Shown piece after piece: positions 28,053-38,675 of a stretch of 64,000 nt of DNA. A program made the translations under genes and the position numbers. Origin of the DNA: Pythium myriotylum. Its lineage: Eukaryota > Oomycota > Peronosporomycetes > Pythiales > Pythiaceae. The stretch's first letter is position 1. Every line of letters begins with the position of its first letter. Location: positions 1,488,001 through 1,552,000 of the forward strand of contig JALJCQ010000008.1 of the NCBI GenBank assembly GCA_023091665.1. The letters run 5' to 3'. A model generated the notes under the pieces. That model saw only the letters and a list, made by a program, of their open reading frames with translations. It was not told where the DNA came from and did no database searches.

Positions 28053-28759
28053 CTGTCGAGGCGACGGTGCGCTTCGACTTGGTGGTGCCTGTGCAGGAGA
28101 CAGGAAGTTGCAGAGTGAGAGAGTTGAGGGTTGGAGACTGTCGTTCGTGTGAGTCGTGTCAGTGGTGAGGGCTAGTAGCCCTCCTATCGAATCAGGACTC
28201 GCGTAGGATACTAGGGATACTGGCTCAACTCGGCCAACGCTTGTCAGACGGAGAGTAGAGTAGAGTAGAGTAGAGTTGAGTTGAGTAGAGTAGAGTCAGT
28301 CAGTGCGTTCGTGGTCGAGTGGCCGAGTGGCCGCAGGATCCACTTGCACGTCATGAGCGCGACGACATCTGGAATGTCTCTTCACAGAGGGCCACTTTGC
28401 ACGAAGGCATCCTGGTCTCTACAAGCAGTTGATGCATGGGTCCATATGTCTTTCAGGGGCCACTTCCATTGGGGGACGGTAAGGAATGGGTACATTCCCG
28501 GCATGAGTTTGTGAAAGTGTCGTATCTGTATGTGCGCGGAAGAGGACCAGAGATGGGTATTTGTTGGTGGTGACGGGATCTCAGTGGAGAGGGCAAGCGC
28601 ACGCGGCGGGAAACTGTACCAAGTTGGTCTCCTCGTGGATGCAGGCTACTAATTTCGACCGGGAGAGAGCTGCAGAGGCTCAGCAGTTGGCCTTGACAAC
28701 TCAAATATTAGCCTCTGAGATCCCATCCGAATCTAATCGATTCTGCTAATGTAGTACCT
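27916..28759 (-). promoter_or_regulatory. AA17 copy 1 upstream region with microsatellites
   Basis: Upstream of the 27915 start codon (reading leftward on the minus strand) lie a GTAGGA repeat (about 27929-27956), a GTT repeat (about 28021-28052) and a TAGAG repeat (about 28255-28298). The same arrangement stands before copy 2. They probably fall in the 5' UTR and promoter. No start site was assigned. Confidence 0.4.
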
Positions 28760-28993
28760 CGGTGCTGGAGTCTTTGGCAAGCAACACTGCCAACCAAGCT
28801 GGGACTTCGCACCAACGACCGCTTCCCACCAGACCCCCGTCATACGCTTCGTGCTCAGACAAAGTCAAACGCGTTCATGGATAGGAACCGTCCTATTTGC
28901 CTGCGGGAATCGGTCCCGTAAGGCTAATCATTGTGACTCATCAAGGAGACAACCACACACACACGCCGTCCGCGTTCCCGCCCATCCTAACCA
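28760..28993. other. Unique spacer of the giant inverted repeat
   Basis: This 234-bp stretch is the only unpaired part between the two arms; symmetry stops at 28759 and resumes at 28994. It contains a short CA run (about 28953-28964) and no coding frame of interest. It is also the midpoint between the divergent AA17 genes. Confidence 0.85.
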
Positions 28994-29700
28994 AGGTACT
29001 ACATTAGCAGAATCGATTAGATTCGGATGGGATCTCAGAGGCTAATATTTGAGTTGTCAAGGCCAACTGCTGAGCCTCTGCAGCTCTCTCCCGGTCGAAA
29101 TTAGTAGCCTGCATCCACGAGGAGACCAACTTGGTACAGTTTCCCGCCGCGTGCGCTTGCCCTCTCCACTGAGATCCCGTCACCACCAACAAATACCCAT
29201 CTCTGGTCCTCTTCCGCGCACATACAGATACGACACTTTCACAAACTCATGCCGGGAATGTACCCATTCCTTACCGTCCCCCAATGGAAGTGGCCCCTGA
29301 AAGACATATGGACCCATGCATCAACTGCTTGTAGAGACCAGGATGCCTTCGTGCAAAGTGGCCCTCTGTGAAGAGACATTCCAGATGTCGTCGCGCTCAT
29401 GACGTGCAAGTGGATCCTGCGGCCACTCGGCCACTCGACCACGAACGCACTGACTGACTCTACTCTACTCAACTCAACTCTACTCTACTCTACTCTACTC
29501 TCCGTCTGACAAGCGTTGGCCGAGTTGAGCCAGTATCCCTAGTATCCTACGCGAGTCCTGATTCGATAGGAGGGCTACTAGCCCTCACCACTGACACGAC
29601 TCACACGAACGACAGTCTCCAACCCTCAACTCTCTCACTCTGCAACTTCCTGTCTCCTGCACAGGCACCACCAAGTCGAAGCGCACCGTCGCCTCGACAG

Positions 29701-29731
<31 letters not shown>

Positions 29732-29837
29732 CCGACCTCCTTCAAGTCGGACTCAACTCTCTCACTCAACCCCAACCAGCTATCACTCGGTTACCACGCT
29801 ACTCCTACTACTCCTACTACTCCTACCAACGCACACC
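28994..29837 (+). promoter_or_regulatory. AA17 copy 2 upstream region with microsatellites
   Basis: Mirror of the copy 1 upstream region: a CTCTA repeat (about 29455-29501), a CAA repeat (about 29701-29732) and a CTACTC repeat (about 29797-29824) shortly before the start codon at 29838. Confidence 0.4.
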
Positions 29838-31138
29838 ATGCCGTCGCTCCACAAGATCGCTGTCTCCGCTCTCGCCGCGTTCGCAATCGCGCTCACTTCC
29901 CACTCCGTCGAGGCCCATGGCAAACTGCTCAAGCCAGAGGCCAAGATCCGACAGGGTAGTGGCGTCTCAGACGGTAAGCAGTATGACTTCGTCGGAGAGA
30001 TCAAGGGCAACGACGTCTTCAAGCCGGCGCGCGGCGAGTCCTGGAGTGGCAACCCACAGAAGAACGCGCAGCTCTTCGCCACCTACTTCCAGGCCAACGG
30101 CCACAAGACTCTGCGACAGTTCTTCCAAACGATCGAAAACAACATGAAGCCGCGTTTCCCCGGGAAGACCGACAACGTCTGCGGCTTCACTGGCGGCGAC
30201 GCTGCCGTCCCAGCCACATTGCCGTCGGACGGTGTACTCGAGTGGGGCAACCTCGACGGCCGATGGGGGTTCCAAGACAACCACTACGTAAGTGTCCCGT
30301 GGTGTCGTGCCGCAGCCTTTTTTGGGGGGTTCTTTGAGCGTGTGACTAACAGTGGTGCGATGTGGTTGCGAATCGCAGGGTCCGTGCGAGGTGTGGTGCG
30401 ACGACAAACTCGTGCTCCAGAACATGGACTGCCGCGCCGCGTTCGGCAAGGAGCTGCCGGCGCGCATGAAGATCGACGCGGCGCAGTGCAGCGGCGCCAA
30501 GCGCCTCCAGTTCCTCTGGCTCGCGGTCCACTTCGCCAACTGGCAATACTGGCGTACGTACTCTTTATAATGTTTACTGGGAAACTACTTGCAAGCCACG
30601 TACTAACTCGTGGATTGATTGTTGGGTGTCTCCAGTCAACTGCGTGCCGCTTGCTGGATCGGTCGAAGCTCCGGCAGTAGCGAATGCGACAGTCTCCGCA
30701 CCGTCGGCGGTCCCAGCCTTGGTTCCCGCCATGGCTCCTGTTGTTGCACCAGCGCCAGTGCCTGCTGCCGTCCCAGGCGTCGGGCCAACGGACAACAACA
30801 ACTACAACTACAAGCAGCAAGCGCCAGTCGCGGCTTCGCCCGTCACGGCCAACGCCAACGATGGCAAGCAGAATGACTGGCGCTCCAAGTTCGACGCATG
30901 GCGAGCCAAGTTCGGTGGTGGCAACTGGCCTGGCGCCGGTACGGTCTCGAACGGAGCCGGCTCTCCCGCTGGTGTGTCTGCGGGTGCAGCACCAGCGGCG
31001 GCGAACCCGACTCCAGCTCTCGCTCCGGCCACGGCGGCAACAGTTCCTGCAGCGGCGGCTGTCCCTGCCCAGCCGCTGGCTCCTGTTGCAGCCCCGGCGA
31101 CGGTTGACAACAAGAACCTGTACGCGCAATATGTGTGA
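29838..31138 (+). CDS. AA17 lytic polysaccharide monooxygenase, copy 2 (3 exons)
   Basis: Exons 29838-30287, 30379-30553 and 30636-31138, with GT-AG introns of 91 bp (phase 0) and 82 bp (phase 1), give 375 residues. Signal peptide, N-terminal His after cleavage (EA then HGKLLKP), Cys pairs (DNVCGF, GPCEVWCDD, NMDC, AAQCSG, NCVPL) and the buried second-His stretch WLAVHFANWQYW fit the secreted copper enzyme family AA17. The C-terminal Ala/Pro/Val-rich region ends NKNLYAQYV and has a Tyr/Asn-rich NNNYNYKQQ stretch. The gene faces away from its identical twin at 26615, so both promoters lie around the symmetry centre. Confidence 0.85.
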
Positions 31139-31631
31139 GGTGTGAGTGTGGGCATCCGTCGCCACACAGTGGTGGTTGTAGTCGTAGCGGCTCTCGTTTC
31201 GAGTCGGTGTAGTGGGTTCCCTGGAGTACCTTTGTTTGTGGCGATCTGTTTCGAACGTTGAATGAATGTGATCAATTGGCAAATCTCACACAGTTCAATC
31301 GTCGCCACCGAGCACAGGGGACTCGCACTCTGAGGCGTCATGGCATTTCGAGACGTCTCTCCTTCCTCCTCTCCCTGCTTCCGACCGACACCGTCCCAGA
31401 TCATATGCTGTGCGTTTGTATTTGCAAAACTGTGCAGCCGAATCCGAACGACATCTCTTCGTGAGACGATCGACCTCTGCAAACACGGGGGAATCCCCCA
31501 TCCATCTTCACGGAGAATCCTCCTCTTTCTCATGCGCAGGATGAAGCGTCGCACGGAGCAAGCAGCGCGGCGTCACGAGGACACTGGGCCGTCGTCGTTC
31601 GAATCGTGTCGGAATCGACCGATGAGATGCT

Positions 31632-31664
31632 CGATTTTGTCGATCTCGGGACTCGACAAAATCG
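31632..31664. repeat. Hairpin in the AA17 3' flank (right arm)
   Basis: Mirror copy of the 12-bp-arm hairpin at 26089-26121 in the left arm. Confidence 0.5.
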
Positions 31665-32097
31665 TGTCCCGAAACGATACGCGGAAATGTCCCGAAATGG
31701 AGCCGGCTGTCTTCGGAACCGTTGGGTTCTGCTGGTCCCGTCTGTTCTATCAGTACACCCATTTCAAGAGCGCCATTTCTCCCGCCCACCTACTGACATT
31801 ACATCCATTTCCCACCAACATGACGGCTCTTGCGTCTCCTCCTCGCCGCCATGCCCTCTCTCGCTCGCTCCCTCGCTCTCCTCGCGCGGCGTCTTTCGAC
31901 TTCGACGGCGCTGATGGCTCGTGGCGTTGTCTGCGACGCAGCTCATGCCAGCGAGTCGCCTCCCGTCGTCTCCGTCTCCGTCTCTCGCACACGGAGCCAT
32001 CGAGCCATCGAGCCATTCGGCAAGCCATCGAGCCCTGGGAGCGAATCCTAGCGCAGCGGCGAGGCGATCCGAGCGACGGAGCCGCCGATCCACGACC

Positions 32098-32947
32098 ATG
32101 CAGGCCAGGGCGAGCGCGGCGGCGCTCGTGAAGAAGCACGAGGCGCTGCCGCGTCCGCGGTCTCACTTTGTCTTCGCACGCCAGCTTCGACCACGACTGG
32201 CGCTCCATCTCGGACGACGACGATCACGATGACGACGAGTGCGTCAACTACAAGCGCGCGTACTACTTCCGCACACGCGCTGCGTGACTTCCAGCAGCGC
32301 GTGCAGATCGCGAGCGCTCTGGAGACGACGCTGGCCGAGCCGCCGACCTACAACGTCGTCGTGGACCATGTCGTGCTGGAGGCGGGGCTGGCCGAGACCC
32401 AGCGAGATCTGCAGCACGGACATGAGATGCTCAGAGGGCTAGGAGCCTTGAGCGGGAACTCGGGAACGCGGGACCCCGCAATGCAAGACTGAAGAAGTGA
32501 GTGCACTCGCTCGATGGCGAGAAGGACTGGTTTGTGAGCGCCTCTGGCGGCAAAGTCGGCACTCCGCACGACCGAGGCGCGAGTGTCTGGCATCTCGAGT
32601 GACGAGTATGCATGCAGTCGCGGACACGGTGCCTGGAGCACGAGCAGACCACGTGGACGCGCGTTGGAGGCGACGGAAGCTGATCTCCATCACGAGCAGC
32701 AGTACTAGTATGAGCGGGGGGGGTGAGGCAGTAGTATGAGCGGGGGGGGGGGGTGAGGCAGTAGTATGAGCGGGGGTGTGAGGCATATGCGACGGAGGAG
32801 CGTAACGGTGATGAACTGTTGGCCGAGCTGAAATTCTTGACAGAGAGCCAACGCTTGTGGATGGAGGATCTCAAGCTCAAGGCGGGTCTACTTGCCCACA
32901 AGAGAGCTGACGACTGTGTCAACTGCTGTGACGGCGTGTTCGAATGA
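32098..32947 (+). pseudogene. Coiled-coil protein pseudogene, right copy
   Basis: Pieces of one protein occur in order but in shifting frames: an ATG at 32098 (MQARASAAALVKKHEALPRP), then FDHDWRSISDDDDHDDDEC with VNYKRAYYFRTRA (about 32187-32280), then LRDFQQRVQIASALETTLAE (about 32280-32340) and VVDHVVLEAGLAETQRDLQH, and finally ELLAELKFLTESQRLWMEDL with LKLKAGLLAHKRADDCVNCC, stop at 32945-32947. The regular Leu spacing near the end indicates a coiled coil. Between the pieces lie frameshifts and an expanded tatgagcggggg repeat (about 32708-32775). The family is not recognised; leucine-zipper-type proteins are one possibility. Confidence 0.55.
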
Positions 32948-33154
32948 AGGAAGAAGCGTTGGAGGTGTTATTGTTGTTGACGACTGCACACCGAAAGTTG
33001 ATCTAGTGGTATCGGACGAGGTCATTCAGGAAACTAGGCTGGTGGAGAGTGTGCCGCTCGCACAAGTACTAGTTGCCATTGAAACACTCGCAGAAGCACG
33101 GCAAGCACCGATAACCCCACTAGCGCCGACACCGAAGCAGACACAAACAGATAA

Positions 33155-33532
33155 CCAGCAGCCAACCGTGCAGCGAAGGCACTCAGCCAAAGCAATGGTG
33201 AGCGAGACCGTGAAGCCAACGACGACAAGGACCCAGAAGAAGACGATGACGAAGTTGCCGCTGCTATCGCAGATCCAACTCCAGCGAACACGAATTCCAC
33301 CCAAGAACAAGAAAAACGTTTATTTGAACCCAGAGACACGGATGGATGCGCCGCCGCGTTGGCGCTTCTAGATGTCCTTGTGGACGACGATCCCATAGCC
33401 AGTCATGGGGCCCGCCATGCAATCCAATCCCGCGAAGTGGGCTCAAGTGGTCAAGACTCGGCGTGTCGAGAACCTCACTCCGTCCCACCCCTGTGTCCGA
33501 TCTCGATCGAGCAGATCATAGGGGTCGTCTAG
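33155..33532 (+). pseudogene. Decayed acidic coding segment, right copy
   Basis: A frame with protein-like composition but no start codon: it opens after a stop at 33152-33154, shows RAKALSQSNGERDREANDDK, DPEEDDDEVAAAIADPTPAN and ALALLDVLVDDDPIASHG, and ends at a TAG (33530-33532). Further protein-like pieces follow beyond (SLIDWWSNERDVWPPEKDLV at about 33585, RKSRETRIEVQIHEQGGRDL at about 33680), separated by a C16 run. They may be parts of the same dead gene. Family not recognised. Confidence 0.3.
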
Positions 33533-34556
33533 CTGACCAACTAACTGACCTACTCACACTCTGTAGACACCACAGGTACTCATCGATTCCCTGATCGACT
33601 GGTGGTCCAATGAGCGTGACGTGTGGCCACCAGAGAAAGATCTTGTCCTTCCCCCCCCCCCCCCCCATTCTGCGCGCCGTGCGAAAGTCCCGGGAGACAA
33701 GGATAGAGGTCCAGATCCACGAGCAAGGTGGCCGGGATCTCGTTGAGATGGATACGTATAAATCAGCGAGCGGAAGTGACGGGACGAGTTTGTTTGATGT
33801 GAGCATGGCACCTCGCGAGACGACGGTGGGTAACGGTGACAGACAGCAGACAGCAGACAGCAGCTTTGTGAGTGGTTGTTGTTGTTGTTGTTGTTATTGT
33901 TGTTGGCGTCGTGGTCGCGTCTTCGCAGACGAAACCGGGTAACATGCTCAGACTTATTCTCCTTGAGAGAAGATTGGAGGCGCTCCTCGTGTTTTGTTTG
34001 CGGGCGCGTCTTGTCACGTGTTATTGCGTTGTATGTCGTGTCGTATGGGTGTCTGTCTGTCTGTCTGTCGCCGCTGTCGTCATCTTTGCGTTGGTGGCTG
34101 CGGCTACACTATCTCGATGCGATAGAGATCGTTGGTAGCCAACCGCGAGCAGTGTGCCTTCGAACCACACCGTGGGAAACAAGTTTGAGGTTGCGAATAA
34201 TCAAAGGATGTCGAAGAAACAGAAGATGAAAAAGAACGTGCGAGCGATTGCCATGATTGAGAACGGACTGGGCGATGAGATACGAAGGACAGCAGAGGGC
34301 ATGCGTGGGTGAGGGGATGAAGGACCGTCGATGAGTACTCTGGAGGTGGGAGTGAGAATCAGTTGGTATGTTGGTCAGTGATATTTCTCGTATAGGGGTG
34401 GAGTGGGTGTGTTTTCGATTCGTGACTGAGAGTATACTATGTTGCGGGTGAGTCATTGCGCCCAAGACGTGTTGCATGAATGAACTCCGCGTCCAGGACT
34501 GCTGTTGCTTGGATTATTTGGATTCTCCTTTCTTGGAAGTGGATGTCGTTATCTAG

Positions 34557-34800
34557 ACGAATGGAATGCGCGAGATGTTTATTTACGTTTTTGCGAGTAT
34601 TCATGCTTCTGTTGAAGTTCTAAGGTCGCGAAACCCTGTCAGGAATGCGGTTGTGGTGAGATACCTATCCTGTTTATCCGTTCATGGTGCTCAGTTTTCT
34701 TGGCATTTACTGTACAGAAGTATTGAGGTTGTAAGGCCCGGTCAGGAATCCGTGAGTATATTTCATGAAGTTGTTTCATTTGCTGGGTTAGTGGCGTATT
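34557..34800. repeat. Diverged direct repeat, unit 1
   Basis: The segment starting acgaatggaatgcgcgag recurs in diverged form from 35241. Shared words include gcttctgttga, ggtcgcgaaaccctgtca, atgcggttgtggt, ctgtacagaagt and tgaagttgtt. Unit 1 is inside the right arm (mirror in the left arm at about 22986-23229), and unit 2 lies just outside it. Confidence 0.7.
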
Positions 34801-35240
34801 GGTTTGTTCGCACTAGAGTTGTACATTCTAGAGAACCTGCGACTGAATATTGTTCCCTTAAAATATTTACGACGGGACCAACTCGAGATCGTTGTCGACG
34901 TTCAAGATGTGGCGCTATGCTCACGACAAATACTACATGACTTAGTACGCCATCAAGCTTGTTGATGTTGTGCTGTCGCACGGGACTCAAGACCAATACT
35001 CTCATGACTGTGAGCACCAGGAATATGTTTCCCTGTTTGATGATGGATTTCAAGCAAAATGCTGGCATTCATTTCAATTATGATGCAGTTGAAGGTGCTC
35101 TTGATACATTCAAACGCCGCCAAGGTGGAATAAACCCCAGCGGATAGAATGAGGGCGACGACGAGTGTGAGTTGTGTTGTCGAGTTCAGCAAAAGTCGAC
35201 GTGCCAAGGCAATCACGTTAGTGGCGTCACCACTTCGCAG

Positions 35241-35480
35241 ACGAATGGAATGCGCGAGGTATTAATATTTTTTTTTTTTTTTTGCGAGTTTTCTAGCTTC
35301 TGTTGAGGTGTTGAGGTCGCGAAACCCTGTCATGGATGCGGTTGTGGTAAGATATTTATTCGTTTATTGCGCCGATTCTTGCTGTACAGAAGTGTTGAGG
35401 TTGTGTTAGATGAAGTTGTTCGATTTGCTAGTAGTGTATGCAATATATTGCTTTGTCAATCAAGCGCTGCAGTCTAGCTT
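35241..35480. repeat. Diverged direct repeat, unit 2, at the palindrome edge
   Basis: A second copy of the 34557 repeat begins at exactly the base where the right arm ends. It contains a T17 run (about 35267-35283). Downstream to 35756 nothing coding was seen; that stretch is the 3' side of the minus-strand ankyrin gene. Confidence 0.7.
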
Positions 35481-35756
35481 TGTATGGACGTCTCGTACAG
35501 TTCGTTGAATATTCAGACAGTGGTGGAAACAGACATCGCGGTCGAACACTCGTATCTTCAACAAGCAACACGGACTTGCATTCGCAACTGCTTGTCACAT
35601 GCTAGAATTCAATCTCCAAGTTGTGTCCGTGAGCTATCAGTCCCGCCATGATACAGGTGCTCAATTGTTTCCGCGATATGGTGGTGGTGTTGTTTACTGC
35701 ATGTGAGCGGATTCCACATTTGTGGTTTGAAGGTTTCTTGTGTTGTAAAGTCTCGT

Positions 35757-38159
35757 TTAAAAATCGCTTGTTTCAGAGTCGCTCAACCACTCCGCCTTGA
35801 GCAGTCGATCGTCGTTCTGTTCTTGAGCAAGGAGAAGCTCCCGTAGGGCTACAACCCATTCGTCATCTTTGTCCGCGACAAACTCCTTAAGAAGCTCGCG
35901 CTCATCGTTCGTCATGCCGCCTTCTCGCAAGTGGAATAGTACAATGTTCACGCTCCCAGCTGCCGCGGCATCAAGCAGTCCACCTAGTGTGCAGTCGCCG
36001 TGACGATAATGTTTGAACAGGAAACGTAACAACGGCAGTTGGCTGTCAATAGTGATCGAATCCATCGCTAACGTTGATACATGAGAGTAGCCGGTTTGGT
36101 GAAGATACTTCACAATCTGTAGGTCACAGCATGCGCAATTCAAAGCAATCGTTCGGTCTAAGATGTCGCGCCGAGCGAGCACTGATGCGGGATATCGTGA
36201 GTAAAGACGCTGCAGTAATGGTAGATTGCCTTGTTCGGCGGCGTAGGCGGCCATCGCCCCAAAGTCGACGAGTACACGTAGCCTCTTATCTCTCTCGAGT
36301 TCATCTAGCAGGGACATGTCAAGTGGTACTCCGAGAGGAGCTAGCGGCCAAGCCCTGATGCCAGGAAAATCTTCGCAGGCCTCCGGATAATTGTACGCTA
36401 ACCATTTCGCGATATTGAGTTGTCGGTAGAAAATGGCATCGTCGAGCAAATTGGGCTCTACAGCAATGTGAGGCGTATTGGCAAAGAGCCACTGAAGGAT
36501 GTCGAGACGGCCGACTCTAATCGCATGCGATCTAGCCTTCTCAAACGAGAAACGCGGGTCACTCATGAATTCAGATGTACGTTCAAGTTGAAGGAGAACT
36601 TCTAGCGTGGCCACATCGTGTCGGTAGATTGCCCAGATCGGCCATGTCCACTTGCATGAATACTGACCTCCGGGGATTCCGAGTGTTTGGAGTTGATAAT
36701 CAATAAGAGACTGCTCAATCATCCAGTCCGGAATCCCATTTTCTAAGAAAAATGAAGTCGGCCTCCACCATTCAGTCCGGGCTCGTTCATCTTCCTCAGC
36801 AAAAAAATGGTCATAGTGGAAACCGCCGTCTGGATCGAAACGGTGTAGGGCCACTACCCAACTGGGTCGTTCTTGTTTCGCCCCCGCAAACATGAAGTAG
36901 GTGAGATCAGCTCGGCCTTGAACTTCGAGTAGGAATCTGATGGTTGACATACGGCCACGTTCACCTGCGACCATCATGGCTTCTTCTTCCCCACCACATT
37001 CTGGAAATGCCTGTTTCATCTCGAGCCAGACATCGAAGGCCCCACACAGCAGCAGTGACGGCATGATTGCTGGGTCGAAGAGATCGGGACGAGCTCTGTA
37101 CATCCACTGGAGAATCCTAACATGCCGATGGTCTCCAATAAGCTTCCAGCTCTCGCTGCGAAACATTTCGCTTCTCTGTTCTTTTGTACAACCTTGCTTT
37201 GCTGCTGCCGCGACCCCAAGGCAAGTAAACCCCTCCGTTCGGTGTTCTAGAAGAAATCCCACAACATCATCATGCCCATTCCCTGCGGCAGAATCAACTG
37301 CCTGTGTCGTACAGCCTTCACGGCGGTAGTTGTGTAGAAATCGCACCAGTTCGAGGTCTCCTCTTGCTGCTGCAGAATCCATCGCGTTCGTAGTGCACCC
37401 TTCGCTGCGGTTTTCGTGGAGGAACTTGACCACTTCGAAGTGACCACCTTCCGCAGCTCTGTCCATCGCAAGATTCGTGCACCCTTCGTTTCGGTACTTG
37501 TGAAGAAACTGGACAATTTCCAAGCATCCGCGTTCAGCTGCAAAGTCCATCGCGGCCGACGAGCATGGCAGTCCTTCTCGATGAAACCTCGCGACGAGGT
37601 CCAGTCGCCCGTCCAGTGCCGCCGCATCCATCACTCGATGTGTGTACCTTGGCATCTGCGGCTGCTCAGTCCCCATATCCAGCACTTCCCATTCGTCTTG
37701 GCCGGTGCGAGACAAAAGGTAGTCGACGACGTCCCAGTGACCATACTCTGCGGCCGAGTCGGTGGCATCGGCCGTGAATCCCGTGTGGAAATTCTCATCA
37801 AGGTACTGGACGACCTCGAGATGGCCATTCGCTGCGGCGCCATCGATCGCTTGGGTCGTGTACGTCGCGCCGGCATGCTCCAGGACGATCTTGACCACGT
37901 CGAGCAGTCCTTTGGTCGCTGCCTCGTCGATGCACACGCCTTGAAGATGCACTAGGCCACGCGCGTGGCGAATGAGCTCGAGCGAGAACACGTCGCCGCG
38001 CTGGTAGGCACGCAATTCGTCATCGGCGCTGTAGCGATCGCCCATCGATTCTGCGAGTCCCAGGCCAAATGATAGGTGCCTGGACAGCCAAAGGGAGTCT
38101 CTTGGGAGTCGCTCAATTCTGAACCCACGGTCTCTCGAGTCCAACGTGAGCAGCTCCAT
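35757..38159 (-). CDS. Ankyrin-repeat protein, 800 aa
   Basis: Starts at ATG 38159. Residues about 75-310 hold at least six ankyrin-type units such as AMDRAAEGGHFEVVKFLHEN and AMDSAAARGDLELVRFLHNY, each about 27-33 residues with the RSEGCTT turn typical of oomycete and amoeba ankyrin families. A second set is in the C-terminal third (LLDDAIFYRQLNIAKWLAYN, QIVKYLHQTGYSHVSTLAMD, LPLLRFLFKHYRHGDCTLGG). The middle (about 330-520) has weaker repeats. No signal peptide or membrane helix. Ankyrin proteins mediate protein-protein contacts; the partner is unknown. It is divergent to the gene at 38676 and intronless. Confidence 0.85.
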   Translation of the reverse strand: MELLTLDSRDRGFRIERLPRDSLWLSRHLSFGLGLAESMGDRYSADDELRAYQRGDVFSLELIRHARGLVHLQGVCIDEAATKGLLDVVKIVLEHAGATYTTQAIDGAAANGHLEVVQYLDENFHTGFTADATDSAAEYGHWDVVDYLLSRTGQDEWEVLDMGTEQPQMPRYTHRVMDAAALDGRLDLVARFHREGLPCSSAAMDFAAERGCLEIVQFLHKYRNEGCTNLAMDRAAEGGHFEVVKFLHENRSEGCTTNAMDSAAARGDLELVRFLHNYRREGCTTQAVDSAAGNGHDDVVGFLLEHRTEGFTCLGVAAAAKQGCTKEQRSEMFRSESWKLIGDHRHVRILQWMYRARPDLFDPAIMPSLLLCGAFDVWLEMKQAFPECGGEEEAMMVAGERGRMSTIRFLLEVQGRADLTYFMFAGAKQERPSWVVALHRFDPDGGFHYDHFFAEEDERARTEWWRPTSFFLENGIPDWMIEQSLIDYQLQTLGIPGGQYSCKWTWPIWAIYRHDVATLEVLLQLERTSEFMSDPRFSFEKARSHAIRVGRLDILQWLFANTPHIAVEPNLLDDAIFYRQLNIAKWLAYNYPEACEDFPGIRAWPLAPLGVPLDMSLLDELERDKRLRVLVDFGAMAAYAAEQGNLPLLQRLYSRYPASVLARRDILDRTIALNCACCDLQIVKYLHQTGYSHVSTLAMDSITIDSQLPLLRFLFKHYRHGDCTLGGLLDAAAAGSVNIVLFHLREGGMTNDERELLKEFVADKDDEWVVALRELLLAQEQNDDRLLKAEWLSDSETSDF

Positions 38160-38675
38160 GAGAAATGAGATTTCTCAGAAGTGGCGTACTGAGAACTTTC
38201 TGTCAGAAGCCGCTGGGTTGGAAATGCGAGCGATTCAATTGGCCAACAAGACCGTTTCGAAGGATTCAAGTTGAAGTTCTCGACTGTCGCCATCGCCGCT
38301 GAAAGGATCTTTCTTCGAGGCCCGCGAGCCCCCAGTTGCTCCGTCTCGAGGGCATTTCGACTGTGGTACTAGTAGTATCTTGTATCTTTGATGCGAAACG
38401 CGAATGTTGTCCATCTTGTGCGGAACGGACGAGGCCACAAAAGCCGATAGGTAATCGTTGGCTTCGTGGTGGCTGCCATTGCAATCGCGAGTGTTGTGTC
38501 AAATCACCAACTCAGATCGCTCGCTCACTCCAAGATGTGGCTTCTGTGAGTTTTCTCGTGATTCGTCGTGCCACATACCAGAAAAGAGGGTAATTTTGAC
38601 CAACCACTAGATTCCATCGGGTCGTGCGCACCCAAGGTGGCGGTGAGTGGGTTGCTTCCAGGATCACTGCGCGAG
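38160..38675. other. Divergent promoter region between ankyrin-cluster genes
   Basis: About 516 bp with no gene recognised. An upstream GTG-started extension of the next frame (from 38568) is not preferred, because the ATG at 38676 matches the start of the homologous region in the paralog at 41313. Confidence 0.4.

Larger units (their letters stand above)
22547..28759. repeat. Giant inverted repeat, left arm (6.2 kb)
   Basis: This segment is the reverse complement of 28994-35240. Matching positions sum to 57753 near the centre, 57783 beyond a 30-bp length change in a G-run-containing repeat (about 25010-25050 versus 32705-32775), and 57786 beyond a 3-bp change in a G/C run (24120-24132 versus 33651-33666). 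A few substitutions appear in the outermost 150 bp (for example 22611-22650). Everything else compared was identical. Content: AA17 gene (-), coiled-coil pseudogene (-), other decayed frames. Gene-free parts (about 22580-24250 and 25660-26610) show no recognisable gene. Confidence 0.95.
28994..35240. repeat. Giant inverted repeat, right arm (6.2 kb)
   Basis: Reverse complement of 22547-28759. The outer end includes, at about 35217-35240, a scrap matching the last bases of the GyrI-like gene ending at 22574, which shows that the duplicated segment was taken from the left side and copied to the right. Gene-free parts (about 28994-29690, 31140-32090, 33940-35240) hold no recognisable gene. Confidence 0.95.

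Noticed and set aside
29699..29735. Short-spaced repeats as a CRISPR-like array
   Set aside because: They are simple trinucleotide microsatellites, and the sequence is eukaryotic.
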